DNA of 64,000 nt from Campylobacter helveticus (GTDB lineage Bacteria; Campylobacterota; Campylobacteria; Campylobacterales; Campylobacteraceae): positions 1,500,886-1,564,885 of the forward strand of contig NZ_CP020478.1 of NCBI RefSeq assembly GCF_002080395.1, given 5' to 3'. Numbering within the stretch: the first letter of the stretch is position 1; every line of letters starts with the position of its first letter. Made by a program: the position numbers and the translations under genes. The notes under the pieces are model-generated. The model worked only from the letters and a program-made list of their open reading frames with translations. It made no database searches and was not told the DNA's origin. Below are positions 28,098 to 41,176 of this stretch, one piece after another.

Positions 28098-29335
28098 TGA
28101 ATTTAAAAGAAGAAGCTCTTAAATACCACCTAGGCGGTAAAATCAGCATACAGCCTAGCAAAGCCTTAAATACAAGCTATGATTTAAGCCTTGCCTATAG
28201 CCCCGGTGTCGCAGAGCCTTGCCTTGAAATCGCTAAAGATGAAAATTTAGCCTATACTTATACCAACAAATCAAATTTAGTCGCCGTAGTTAGCGATGGC
28301 TCGGCAGTGCTTGGACTAGGCAATATAGGCGCTATGGCTAGTAAGCCCGTGATGGAGGGAAAGGCGTGTTTATTTAAAAAATTTGCAAATATTGACGCTT
28401 TTGACCTAGAAATTAATGCACATAGCGTAGAAGAGATTGTAGCCTTTTGTAAGGCTTTAGCACCGAGTGTTGGGGGGATTAATTTAGAGGATATCTCCGC
28501 ACCAAAATGCTTTGCCATAGAGGCAGCCTTGCAAGAGCTTGGCATTCCTGTTATGCACGATGACCAGCACGGCACGGCTATTATCTCTACTGCTGGTTTA
28601 ATGAACGCTATGGAAATTAGCAATAAAAACTTTAAAAATATCAAAGTTGTCATCAGTGGGGCTGGAGCAGCAGGGATTGCCAGTGCGAAAATGTATAGAA
28701 ATTTAGGCGTTGAAAATATTGTTTTAATCGACAGCAAAGGTGTTGTGAGTAAAGATAGGGCGGATTTAGGTATAGAAAAACTTGAATTTGCAAGGGATAC
28801 AAAGGAAAGAACTTTAAGGGACGCTATGAGGGGTGCTGATGTATTTTTGGGACTTTCAAAACCTAATATTATCGATGAGGAAATGTTAAAGTCTATGGCA
28901 CAAAATCCTGTTATTTTTGCTTTGGCAAATCCTGTGCCTGAAGTAATGCCGGAACTCGTCAATCAAATCCGTAAAGACGCCATAGTCGGCACGGGTAGGA
29001 GTGATTATGCTAATCAAATTAATAATGTCTTAGGCTTTCCTTTTATCTTCCGCGGTGCGCTTGATGTTAGAGCGAGTAAAATTACAGAAAATATGAAAAT
29101 TTCAGCCGCAAAAGCTTTGGCGGATTTAGCCAAACTTCCTGTTAGCGAGAAAGTTAAAAAAGCCTACGCAATCAGCCATTTAGAATTCGGCAAAAACTAT
29201 GTCATACCTAAACCTTTTGATGTGAGGGTTAAAGCTCTTGTTAGCACGGCTGTGGCAAAAGCTGCGGTAAAAGACGGGGTGGCAAAAATAAAAGAATTTG
29301 ACGAAAAAGCCTATTTTCAAAGTTTGCAAGGATAG
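28097..29335 (+). CDS. NAD(P)-dependent malic enzyme
   Basis: Malate oxidoreductase (decarboxylating) of 412 residues that makes pyruvate, CO2 and reduced cofactor from malate. The N-terminal catalytic part has SLAYSPGVAEPC and the metal-binding MHDDQHGTA; the Rossmann part has VISGAGAAGIASAKM. This short bacterial form lacks the phosphotransacetylase-like domain of MaeB. Together with fba it fits the amino-acid and organic-acid based metabolism of the genus. Downstream mqnA begins at the next base. Confidence 0.94.
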   Translation: MNLKEEALKYHLGGKISIQPSKALNTSYDLSLAYSPGVAEPCLEIAKDENLAYTYTNKSNLVAVVSDGSAVLGLGNIGAMASKPVMEGKACLFKKFANIDAFDLEINAHSVEEIVAFCKALAPSVGGINLEDISAPKCFAIEAALQELGIPVMHDDQHGTAIISTAGLMNAMEISNKNFKNIKVVISGAGAAGIASAKMYRNLGVENIVLIDSKGVVSKDRADLGIEKLEFARDTKERTLRDAMRGADVFLGLSKPNIIDEEMLKSMAQNPVIFALANPVPEVMPELVNQIRKDAIVGTGRSDYANQINNVLGFPFIFRGALDVRASKITENMKISAAKALADLAKLPVSEKVKKAYAISHLEFGKNYVIPKPFDVRVKALVSTAVAKAAVKDGVAKIKEFDEKAYFQSLQG

Positions 29336-30016
29336 ATGATGATTTTTGGAAAGATTGACTACATCAATCTTCTGCCCCTCCACATTTATCTTAAAAAATA
29401 CCCCCTACCAAGTGGTATAAAGGCAAGTTTTGAGCGTAAAAAAGGCGTCCCAAGTAGGCTTAACCGCGCCCTTTACAAAAGGCAAATTGACGCAGCTATC
29501 ATTTCAAGCATAGAGAGTGTTAAAACAAAATATCAAAATCTAAATCTTGGAATTTGTGCCAACAAACAAGTTTTAAGTGTTTTGGTGGAGAAAAAAACGC
29601 CAAATCAAAAAGATTCAAGCTCGGCAAGTTCCAATGCTTTAGCTACAATTTTACAACAAAAAGGCAAAGTTGTCATAGGCGATAAGGCATTAAAACTTTA
29701 CTTAGAAAATAAAGAAAATTTCATAGACCTATGCGAAGTATGGCACAAAAAGACGAATTTGCCTTTTGTTTTTGCGCGTTTTTCTTGCACACAAAAAAAG
29801 GCACTTTATAAAAAAATTTTACTTCCTTTTGCAAAAAAAAGGATTAAAATTCCAAGCTACATACTGGAAAATTACGCCAAAACAAGAGAGATAAATAAAA
29901 AAGATATTTTATTTTATTTAGAAAAAGTGATTTATTATAAACTTGGAAAAAAGGAAAAAAAGGCTTTAGCAAAATTTACTAAAGCCGTGCGTTTTAAAAC
30001 GAAATTTAGGACTTGA
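29336..30016 (+). CDS. mqnA: Chorismate dehydratase MqnA (futalosine pathway)
   Basis: A 226-residue enzyme for the first step of menaquinone synthesis by the futalosine route, converting chorismate to 3-[(1-carboxyvinyl)oxy]benzoate. The opening KIDYINLLPLHIYLKK and the periplasmic-binding-protein-like fold pattern (GVPSRLNRALYKRQIDAAIISSIES) match MqnA; it is shorter than many members, as usual in this class. Menaquinone is the respiratory quinone of Campylobacter. It overlaps the convergent symporter gene by 11 bases. Confidence 0.85.
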   Translation: MMIFGKIDYINLLPLHIYLKKYPLPSGIKASFERKKGVPSRLNRALYKRQIDAAIISSIESVKTKYQNLNLGICANKQVLSVLVEKKTPNQKDSSSASSNALATILQQKGKVVIGDKALKLYLENKENFIDLCEVWHKKTNLPFVFARFSCTQKKALYKKILLPFAKKRIKIPSYILENYAKTREINKKDILFYLEKVIYYKLGKKEKKALAKFTKAVRFKTKFRT

Positions 30017-31394
30017 AATAAGTCTCTTTATCTAAAGCATTTAAATTCTTAGCCGTGCAAAGTGCTGAAGTCATCGCCCCTGAGACATTACTCGCCGTCC
30101 TTGCCATATCTACAATAGGGTCGACCGCCAAAACAAGACTTAAAAGCATAAAATTATCCCCAAAACCAATGCCCGCTAACATTATCGAAGCTGCCATAGT
30201 CGCACTGCCAGGAACTCCAGCTATGCCTAAAGAACCAAGAATTGCCACTAAAACTATCATCAAAATAAAGCCAAAATCAAGTTCCACGCCTAATATATGT
30301 GCTACAAAGACCGCTGCCATAGCAGGAAAATAACCCGCACAACCATTAAGTCCCGTAGTTGTGCCAATAGAAGCCACAAAATTAGCTACGGCTGGGGATA
30401 CGCCAAGTCTTTCTTGTAGGGTAGAGATACTTAAGGGTAAAGTTGCAACGCTTGAACGAGAGCTAAAAGCAAAAAGCCAAACAGGGAAGGCTTTTTTAGC
30501 ATAAATCAACGGATTTAAGCCTTGAGAAAGTAGCATTAAAAAATGCACTCCAAACATTAAAATCATAGCCACATAAGTGAGTATAATAAAAAGTCCTGCT
30601 GTCTTAATCGCTTCAAAGCCATTGCTTAGAATTACATTTGCCATCATACAAACTACCGCATAAGGCATAAAGCGAATCACAGTCGCTGTCATATTCATCA
30701 TAATGCCATAAAAACTTAAAATAAGCTTTTGAAAGCTTTCAAAAGGCTGTGCGTATTCTTCTTTTTGACTAATATTTTTCGCACAAAGTCCAATAAAAAA
30801 GGCAAAAAGAACTATGGCAATGATATTTTCCTTACTCATAGCATTAACGATATTGCTAGGGATTAAATTTTGTAAAATACTTGTGAAAGTTGCGATTTCT
30901 CTAATTTGTCTAGTCCCTTCATTGACACTTAAACCCTCGCCTAAGCCAAAATTAAGTGCTAAACTAACACCTAAAATAGCCGCTAAAGCTGTGCTAAAAA
31001 GTATCCAAAAAAGACTAGTGCCAATCAAAGAACTAACCTTAATGTCTTGATTAATTTCTATAATGACCTTAATGATACAAGCAAAAATAAGAGGAATAAC
31101 AAGCATTTTAATGAAGGCTACAAAAACAGAACTAAAAAAACCAAACCAATGTTTCGCCTCGCTAAACCAAATGATATTCTTAGCTTCATCACCGCTAGGA
31201 TAAGCGGCTAAATGTTGCAAAATAAAGCCTAGTAAAATACCGATAAAAAGTGCGAAAAGCATTCTTAAAGAAAAATTAATTTTCTTATCACGCATCTTTT
31301 TAAGCGTAAAAAATGTAGCGAAAAGCACAGCAAAAATGACGAAAATTTGCCAACTTGAAAATCGTAAGAAGTGAGTAAAAAATTCCTGATTCAT
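30006..31394 (-). CDS. Dicarboxylate/amino-acid:cation symporter (TcyP-like)
   Basis: A 462-residue inner-membrane transporter of the glutamate-transporter fold (DAACS). A serine-rich re-entrant loop, FAFSSRSSVATLPLS, and the GTTTGLNGCAGYFP and VDPIVDMARTASNVSGAM motifs are present. The last two motifs, with NGCAGYFP and the position next to thyX, match C. jejuni Cj0025c, annotated as a sodium:dicarboxylate family or L-cystine (TcyP-like) symporter. Substrate not proven here. Confidence 0.88.
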   Translation of the reverse strand: MNQEFFTHFLRFSSWQIFVIFAVLFATFFTLKKMRDKKINFSLRMLFALFIGILLGFILQHLAAYPSGDEAKNIIWFSEAKHWFGFFSSVFVAFIKMLVIPLIFACIIKVIIEINQDIKVSSLIGTSLFWILFSTALAAILGVSLALNFGLGEGLSVNEGTRQIREIATFTSILQNLIPSNIVNAMSKENIIAIVLFAFFIGLCAKNISQKEEYAQPFESFQKLILSFYGIMMNMTATVIRFMPYAVVCMMANVILSNGFEAIKTAGLFIILTYVAMILMFGVHFLMLLSQGLNPLIYAKKAFPVWLFAFSSRSSVATLPLSISTLQERLGVSPAVANFVASIGTTTGLNGCAGYFPAMAAVFVAHILGVELDFGFILMIVLVAILGSLGIAGVPGSATMAASIMLAGIGFGDNFMLLSLVLAVDPIVDMARTASNVSGAMTSALCTAKNLNALDKETYFKS

Positions 31395-31423
31395 AAAAAG
31401 TCCTTTGAGAAATTATATTTTGA

Positions 31424-31451
31424 AAGGTATATTTTCATATTTATATACCTT
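31424..31451. promoter_or_regulatory. Perfect inverted repeat between the symporter gene and thyX
   Basis: AAGGTATA (31424-31431) and TATACCTT (31444-31451) flank a 12-base A/T spacer, about 30 bases upstream of the symporter start and 60 bases downstream of thyX. No T run follows on either strand, so an operator seems as likely as a terminator. The regulator is unknown. Confidence 0.4.
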
Positions 31452-31512
31452 GAAAGTGATTATGACAGCTTTTTGATTAAAATAGGATAAAAAAACTACG
31501 ATTTATAAAATT

Positions 31513-32127
31513 TTAATCTTGCATACAGTGTTCAAAAATAAAGCGATGCTCATCAGGCAGTGCTTCAAACATAGTCCTCGCTAAAGCCCTTATCTCCCAT
31601 AAAGCCGATTTTGAACTTCGCAAAGATAAGAAATTTTGCAAACTTCTAGCATTAATGCTAAAGGTAAGTTCTGTTTTATAGCTTTCAGGGAGGCAGTATT
31701 TAGCCAAATCAAGACTAATGCTTGTTTGCAAAATCACGCGTAAATTTTCAAGTGCTTTAATGCTAGCATTATCCACCGCCTCATTACCGCAAAGCACCAA
31801 ATAACGCCTAGCGTTTTCAAAATCATTTTCCTTAAATTCACTTTCATTTCTAAGCTCTTTTAAGGTATAGCGCGTGCTTTTGACACTAAAACTCGCATGC
31901 CTATGACGGGCTAATTCTTGCAAACAAGCCCTTGAAATTTCTTGGATATAAAAATTATAATTTAAATGTTCCAAAGTCGAAGCGTGTTTAAATTTATTTC
32001 CCACTCTGTCAATTAATTCTTTATCCTTTTCTCCACCACAATCGCCCTTTTCAAAACTCTGCCAACAAGTGCGTGTGGCGTGAGAACAAACACTAAGAGG
32101 GGTATGAAAAAGTAGAGTTACTTGCAT
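31513..32127 (-). CDS. thyX: Flavin-dependent thymidylate synthase ThyX
   Basis: FAD-dependent enzyme methylating dUMP to dTMP with methylene-THF and NAD(P)H, used in place of ThyA in this genus. At 204 residues it carries the signature RHRX7S: Arg74-His75-Arg76 through Ser84, in RHRHASFSVKSTRY. Ends of the protein are normal. It follows the broken maf gene on the same strand, eight bases after its stop, so it may be co-transcribed with it; in C. jejuni thyX lies directly beside pyrG. Confidence 0.96.
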   Translation of the reverse strand: MQVTLLFHTPLSVCSHATRTCWQSFEKGDCGGEKDKELIDRVGNKFKHASTLEHLNYNFYIQEISRACLQELARHRHASFSVKSTRYTLKELRNESEFKENDFENARRYLVLCGNEAVDNASIKALENLRVILQTSISLDLAKYCLPESYKTELTFSINARSLQNFLSLRSSKSALWEIRALARTMFEALPDEHRFIFEHCMQD

Positions 32128-33200
32128 TATTTTCCTTAAAATTTTTTTCGAATTCTAGCTACTTTTTCTTTCCATTTTGTAATTTTCTCTAGCAAATTTC
32201 TCTTTTTTAGCTCGTTTTCTAACGGCTTAAGATTATTTTGAAGAGAGCTTTTTTGCCTCTTAATTGAAACTAAAACAAGACTTAACCACCGCAAATAAAG
32301 CCTTACTAAAGCTAGAATTTTTTGCCTTTTTTGCTCTTCACTTTGAGGCTGCAACACAAAAATTTGCATAAACTCAAGCTCAAAGCTATGCAAACTAGGA
32401 CGCAAAATTTCAAGTAAAGCCCTAGTTTTAAGGATATTTTCTTTCAAATCATCAAGCTCAATGCTTAAAATTCTTAAAGCCTCATTATCTAAATTTTCAT
32501 AATTTAAATTCCCAAAAAGCGCCTTAAGCCTTTCCTCCACTTTTTCGCAATTTTTTACCGCATTAAAAACTTTTGCAAAAGCTTTTAATAAAAGCTCATC
32601 TTGCTTATTTTTACTTAAAGGCTTTAAATTTGGCAAAAATTTTTGTGATTTTTCATTTAAAAACTCTTCGCAACACTCCCTAAAAGGCTTTTCTATCGCT
32701 CCTTTTATCCTCGCCCCACCCTCAGTAGCGTTATATACTCTTATCCCATTCTTTAAAGCCCTAGTGATAAAAAGCTCCAAAACTTGCTTAAATAAAAGCC
32801 AAATTCCGTGAGTCTCAACTTCTCCCTTGCCTCCATAAGCCTCCGCACTAAGCTTCTTATACATATTACTTTCAAAGGTGGAAGAATTTAAATAATCTTT
32901 AGGATGCGAATTCCCCTGTTTGTCAAATGCTAAATCCTGCCCTATAAAAATGATATTCTCAAATTTTAAATCACAAGCTAGATTAAAAGCCATATGTGCC
33001 ACACTAGGACAATCTTCTATATAATCAAATTCCTTAAAATCACAATAATAAGCAAAGTCATAGTAGCGTGGAACTAAGATGTAAGAACGCTTGTTTTTTT
33101 CTAAATACTTAATAGCATTAGGATGCACAACAGCAGCAAGGATAAAAAGTATATCTTTATCAAATTCTTTAAAGTCATTATTAAAAAATTCCGCTGTTAA

Positions 33201-33448
33201 ATCGATGCGTTCTAGCATAAAAACAAAATCTGGCTTAATGCCCTCTTTCGCAAGTATAGGGTAAGCACTATCGGCTGCGAAAATAACGGCTTTATCACTA
33301 TAAGCTTTTAAAAGAGAAAGTTGCATCGATGCGTTCTAGCATAAAAACAAAATCTGGCTTAATGCCCTCTTTCGCAAGTATAGGGTAAGCACTATCGGCT
33401 GCGAAAATAACGGCTTTATCACTATAAGCTTTTAAAAGAGAAAGTTGC
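33201..33448. repeat. Perfect 124-bp tandem duplication inside maf
   Basis: 33201-33324 and 33325-33448 are identical and directly adjacent, both beginning ATCGATGCGTTCTAGC and ending GAGAAAGTTGC. As 124 is not a multiple of three, the duplication shifts the maf frame. Loss of one copy by slippage or recombination would repair it exactly. Confidence 0.95.
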
Positions 33449-33998
33449 TTAGTAAGGCTTGGACCTGTGCTTACGATGATAGCAGTTTTGCAATTTTTCA
33501 CATAGCTTTTTTGAAGCATTTTAAGACTAGGGTGATTAAGCATTTTAGGAAGGTTGCAAACGAAATTTTCAAGACCCATTAAAGCATCGTCGATGTCATT
33601 ACCATAACACAAAGTGCTTTTTTCAAAAAATTGTCTCATCGCCAAATTTTTCATAAAAACCACACATTATTTCTAAACGATAAATTCTTGCAAAAAGATT
33701 CAAGCTCTCACAAAGGGCGTTAAAATCCGCTTCGCTAAATTTCGCAGTGTCAAAAAAACGCAATTTAGTCCCTAATAATTCTTTAGAAAAATCAAAAATA
33801 TGTAAGATGTGCCATAAAATTTCAAGCTCCTTTTCAAAGACAATAATAAGTTTATGCGTAGGATTTTGAAAAAGAATTTTGAGTAAAACTCCATTACCTA
33901 CGCCGTAAAAAAATAACACAGGATAAAGGGCGAAATTTTGCCGATAAAAAGCAGCCTTACTTTGAACTTCGCTTAAGGGGTTTAAATAGAGCTTATTA

Positions 33999-34012
33999 CC
34001 CCCCCCCCCCCC
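33999..34012 (-). repeat. G14 homopolymer (contingency tract) in maf
   Basis: Fourteen C on the plus strand, that is G14 in the coding strand, about 50 codons after the maf start. Tracts of this length in Campylobacter change by slipped-strand mispairing at high rate. At 14 the upstream and downstream parts are in the same frame. Confidence 0.92.
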
Positions 34013-34230
34013 AACATTTTCTAAATTGATATCTAAAACATCATTTCCTTGCATAAATGTATAAGATGTGCTTTTGATTTGACTTAATTTTGTTTTTAAA
34101 AATTCATCTTCGATAGCTTGTAAATTTGTCCCAAAAATCATTTCTTGCGTGGGGGTAAAGTGCATTTTATTTCCTTAAAAGTTATGCTGTGATTTTACTT
34201 TAAATAATAAAACAAAAAGTTTTTTCTCGT

Positions 34231-34236
34231 TATAAT
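34231..34236 (+). promoter_or_regulatory. Predicted -10 element of pyrG
   Basis: TATAAT preceded by a TTTTTT run, 24 bases before the pyrG ATG, in the divergent gap between maf and pyrG. Confidence 0.5.
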
Positions 34237-34250
34237 TACACTAAAAATAA

Positions 34251-37440
<3,190 letters not shown>

Positions 37441-37452
<12 letters not shown>

Positions 37453-39879
37453 ATCAAAAGTAAAAAATTTACTCTTAAAATCATTTGGCAAGGCTTTATA
37501 CTGCAAAAGTGCTGGTTCGTAATTTTGCACCTCGTGGTATAAAAATCCAAGTGCAGCCTTGCTTTCTTTATTAGTATTATCATTTAATTTAGCAAGTTGC
37601 AAAAGTGCTATGGCTGAGTTTGGATTATTTGCTCCTGTGGCAGCGACAGCAGCTAAAAAAAGCGTGTGAGAATCTTTAACTTGATACTCGTCAATCAAGA
37701 TATTATAAAGTGCATAAGCCTCCTCAAACTGCCCAGCAAAAATATCCAAATAAGCTAAAGTTTGAATCGCTCCCTCATTTTGCCCAGCATTTGTATTGAG
37801 ATATTCTTTAAATTTTTGCCTTTCCAAATTTAAAATCCCCGCAATGTGCATTAATGCGACATAATACTCTCTAGCAATGTCCGCTCCACCAAACACAGCC
37901 CTATAATCAAAACCCAAATTTTTAAAATGAATTTGTGCGTTTTGGGCGTATTCTTTTATATTTACATTTTCATTAAGCGAATTAAAATACAAAATCTGAC
38001 TTACTATATCGTTTGGCAAACTCGCCTTTAGTTGGGCGATTTTAACACCCACTTGCTGATTTAAACCATTATTTTTAGCAATAATCGCTTCAAAAATAAG
38101 GCTAAGGGGCGTGTCTTGTTTTACCTCATCTAAAAAAGGTAGCATAGCGACAAAATCGGCATTTGCCAAAAAAAGCATACTTTTTGCCATATTTGCCTTA
38201 AATTCCACATCTACACCCATATTTTCTATGATTTCATTGTAAAATTTATGCGTATCCGCCCCACTAAGCTTTGCGCTTAACATAGCAAAAGCTCCCGCTT
38301 GATAATTTTTAGGATTAAGATGATAAGAACTTGCAAAATGCTTGTAGGCTAGGTCGTAATTTTGTAACTGAGCGTAAGTTAATGCGAGATTATAATGCAA
38401 AATACTATGCTCTGGGTAAGTTTCTAGCAGAGCTTTAAATTCGGCATTTGCCTGTCTTAAACGCTGATTTAAAGCGTGATTGATGATATTAGCAATTTTA
38501 ACATTTGTCGAAGAAAGCGCCCGACTGGCAGCCAAATAATTATCCGTATTAAAATTATCATCTACAAAACCTGTAATATTTGCCTTTTTAATATAAAGGG
38601 CTGCTTGTTTGCTGTCAAAGACCTGATATGGCGCAAAATAAAAAAGTAAATCAAACTGGTCTTTAGGATTTTTAAGTAAATCTTTTGAAAAATTTTTTTG
38701 CGCTAAATTAATGTCAAAAAGCTCTTTTGAAAGTATGGTTTTGATTTTATAATGTTCCAAAATTTTATACTTCATCGCCTCATCTTTATAAACGCTATTA
38801 AGACGCATTAGCATATCTTGAAATTTACCCGTTTTCAAATCCACAAGCGTGATAGTCGAAAGACTAGCATTAAAGTCTCTTTCTATTTTCATCGCAGTTT
38901 CCAAAGCTCTTCTAGCCTTATCATACTCACCTATCCTTGCATATAACAACCCTAAAGAAAGGCTTGATTCAAAACTTCCCTGCGTTGTAAGCTCATTAAT
39001 CGCCTTTTTATCAAAATCCATCTTGGCATAAATTTTTGCGGAAAGATACTTTGCTGTATCTGTGTAAGGCTCTATTTTGGTTTTTTGAAGCATTTGTAAG
39101 GCTTCTGGATAATAACCTTTGTAATAATTTATAAGACTAAGATAATACTCATAAAGCTTAGATTTGCCCTCCTTTGGCAAATAAACCTCAGCCAAGCCTA
39201 TATAATAACGAAATTTCTCCTCATCATTAAGCTTTAATGCACAAACAGCAGCATTGATGGCAGAAACACTTTGATTTTCTCCGTTAGAAATAGCCTTTTT
39301 AAAGCTCTCAAATGCAGTAGAAAAATCGCCCTCGTTCATCTGCGAGACACCTAAATTATAATTAGAAAGTGCTTCGTTATAAACGGCAACTTGCGCATAA
39401 ACCTCTAAGGCTTGCTCAACTTCACCCCTAAGATAGAGTGCATTTGCCTTTTGTATCATTCCATCAATCTTAGCCATATCACTATAATCATAAGACTCAT
39501 CAAGTGGCGTTATAGGCTGAATTTCATCTTTATCGGCAAAAAAATCTGCCTTAATATTACCCTCATTAAAAGTAAGATAAAAAAGTGTAAAAATAAGAAT
39601 AGAAATAATTGTCAAAGAAAGTCCCACAAGAGACATAAATCTTTTATCTTTATACCATTCTTGTGGTTTTTCTTTATCTTCTTCAAAAAAGGTGCTTTCC
39701 TCTTCCTTTGCCACCTCCCTTGTAAAGCTAAAGCCTGTGCTACTTTCACTAGGAAGCTCATCGGGTAAAGTGGCTAACTCCTCTCCCTCAGGTGCTGCAC
39801 CCTCCTCACCCCTAAAGCCATCTAAACTTTCATCTAGCCTTTTTTCTTCGGGTTTTTCAAGGATTACTTCTTCAGCCAT
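37441..39879 (-). CDS. pflB: Flagellar motor TPR protein PflB
   Basis: An 812-residue membrane protein. An acidic, low-complexity cytoplasmic N-terminus (1-80) is followed by one membrane segment (81-104) and about 700 residues of tetratricopeptide-like helical repeats in the periplasm (for example YNLGVSQMNEGDFSTAFESF and YNLALTYAQLQNYDLAYKHF). It matches C. jejuni Cj0390 in plan and neighbours (serS, trpS, aroK). PflB is needed for motility there and forms the periplasmic medial disk that helps hold the wide stator ring. Nine bases separate it from the upstream serS start region, suggesting one transcript. Confidence 0.88.
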
Positions 39880-39887
39880 TTAACTTC

Positions 39888-41123
39888 TCAAAAATACTTT
39901 CGCAAGACATCAGGGATAATCACTTTACCATCTTTATCTTGGTAATTTTCCATAATCGCTACTAAAGTTCTACCTACTGCCAAAGAAGAGCCATTGAGCG
40001 TATGCACGAGCTCATTTTTACCCTGCTCGTTTTTATAGCGAATTTTCGCCCTTCTTGCTTGAAAATCGCGACAATTTGACACAGAAGAAATTTCTCTATA
40101 TTTATTTTGTCCGGGCAACCAAACTTCTAAATCAATCGTCTTAGCCGCACTAAAGCCTAAATCTCCCGTGCAAAGCATCATCAAGCGGTGTGCTAAACCA
40201 AGCGAACTAAGCAAATCACTCGCACACTCACACATTTCATTAAACACGCTTTCGCTTTGCTCTGGGCTTGTAATGCTTACAAGTTCAACTTTTTCAAACT
40301 GATGCTGTCTTATAATGCCTCTTGTATCGCGTCCTGCACTACCAGCTTCTTTTCTAAAACACGCACTATAAGCCGTCATTTTGATGGGTAAATTTTCCGC
40401 ATTTAAAATTTCATCGCTAAAAAGATTTGTTAGGGCGATTTCGGAAGTGGAAATAAGATATAAATCCTCATCATCTATCTTATACATATCTTCTCTAAAT
40501 TTCGGCAGTTGTCCCGTGCCAAACATCGCAGCTTGATTAACCAAAAAAGGCACATTGACTAATTCAAATCCTCTTGTTCGGTTAAAATCTATCATATAAT
40601 TTATCAAAGCACGGTTAAGTAAAGCCGCCTCACTTTTAAGCACACAAAAACGACTCTGCGCTATCTTAACCCCTCGCACAAAATCAAGCCAACCAAGTTT
40701 CTCACCAAGCTCAAAATGCTCCTTAGGCTCAAAATCAAATTGCGGTGGGGTTAGCACCTTTTTAAGCTCTAAATTCTCATCTTCATCAGCCCCCACAATA
40801 ACATCATCATCGGGGATATTTGGAATTTTAAAAGCCAAATCCTCAAGTTTCTCTTCTAGCTCTTTTACCTTTTGATTTTGCGTAGAAATTTTTGTCTTAT
40901 TTTCACTTAATTTTTGTTTTAATTCTTCTTTATTTTCGGCATTTGCTAACTCTTTGCTAAATTTATTTTGAAAGGCTTGAAATTCCTCTAAAAGCCCTCT
41001 TTCTTTTTTTAAAAGTGTAAAAATTTCACTTAAATTTTTTAATAAAGCCTCATCAACTTTTTTATTTTTAAGCTTAAGCACCACACTCTCAAAGTCATTT
41101 TGCAATCTTTTTAAATCTAGCAT
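39888..41123 (-). CDS. serS: Seryl-tRNA synthetase
   Basis: Class II synthetase of 411 residues. The N-terminal long antiparallel coiled coil that grips tRNA-Ser spans about 30-105. Motif 2 lies around [25 protein letters not shown] and motif 3 at [19 protein letters not shown]. Complete and in frame; it sits between trpS and pflB on the same strand. Confidence 0.97.
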   Translation of the reverse strand: MLDLKRLQNDFESVVLKLKNKKVDEALLKNLSEIFTLLKKERGLLEEFQAFQNKFSKELANAENKEELKQKLSENKTKISTQNQKVKELEEKLEDLAFKIPNIPDDDVIVGADEDENLELKKVLTPPQFDFEPKEHFELGEKLGWLDFVRGVKIAQSRFCVLKSEAALLNRALINYMIDFNRTRGFELVNVPFLVNQAAMFGTGQLPKFREDMYKIDDEDLYLISTSEIALTNLFSDEILNAENLPIKMTAYSACFRKEAGSAGRDTRGIIRQHQFEKVELVSITSPEQSESVFNEMCECASDLLSSLGLAHRLMMLCTGDLGFSAAKTIDLEVWLPGQNKYREISSVSNCRDFQARRAKIRYKNEQGKNELVHTLNGSSLAVGRTLVAIMENYQDKDGKVIIPDVLRKYF

Positions 41124-41176
41124 TTACCCTCTTTTATAAAAATTTCTTAATCATAACCTAGATAGGTTAATTATTA

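Larger units (their letters stand above)
32136..34165 (-). pseudogene. Maf-type motility accessory factor (DUF115), phase-variable and disrupted
   Basis: Three overlapping frames make one Maf protein of about 634 residues, the family involved in transferring pseudaminic- or legionaminic-type sugars to flagellin. Frame A starts at the ATG at 34165 with an AAGGA site, reads through a G14 tract (33999-34012, in frame, coding GGGGG) and ends at a TGA next to a T6 run (33625-33630). Removing one T restores GDETIFEKSTLCYGN. Frame B carries the MptE-like core (IIVSTGPSLTKQ) and is broken by a perfect 124-bp tandem duplication. Frame C resumes at ERIDLTAEFFNNDF and runs to 32136. With both defects only a 180-residue product is made. 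An active allele would be phase-variable through the G tract. Confidence 0.9.

Noticed and set aside
28258-28962. 234-residue plus/minus overlap frame inside the malic enzyme gene
   Set aside because: Antisense to a full-length, well conserved malic enzyme; composition is that of a reverse shadow.
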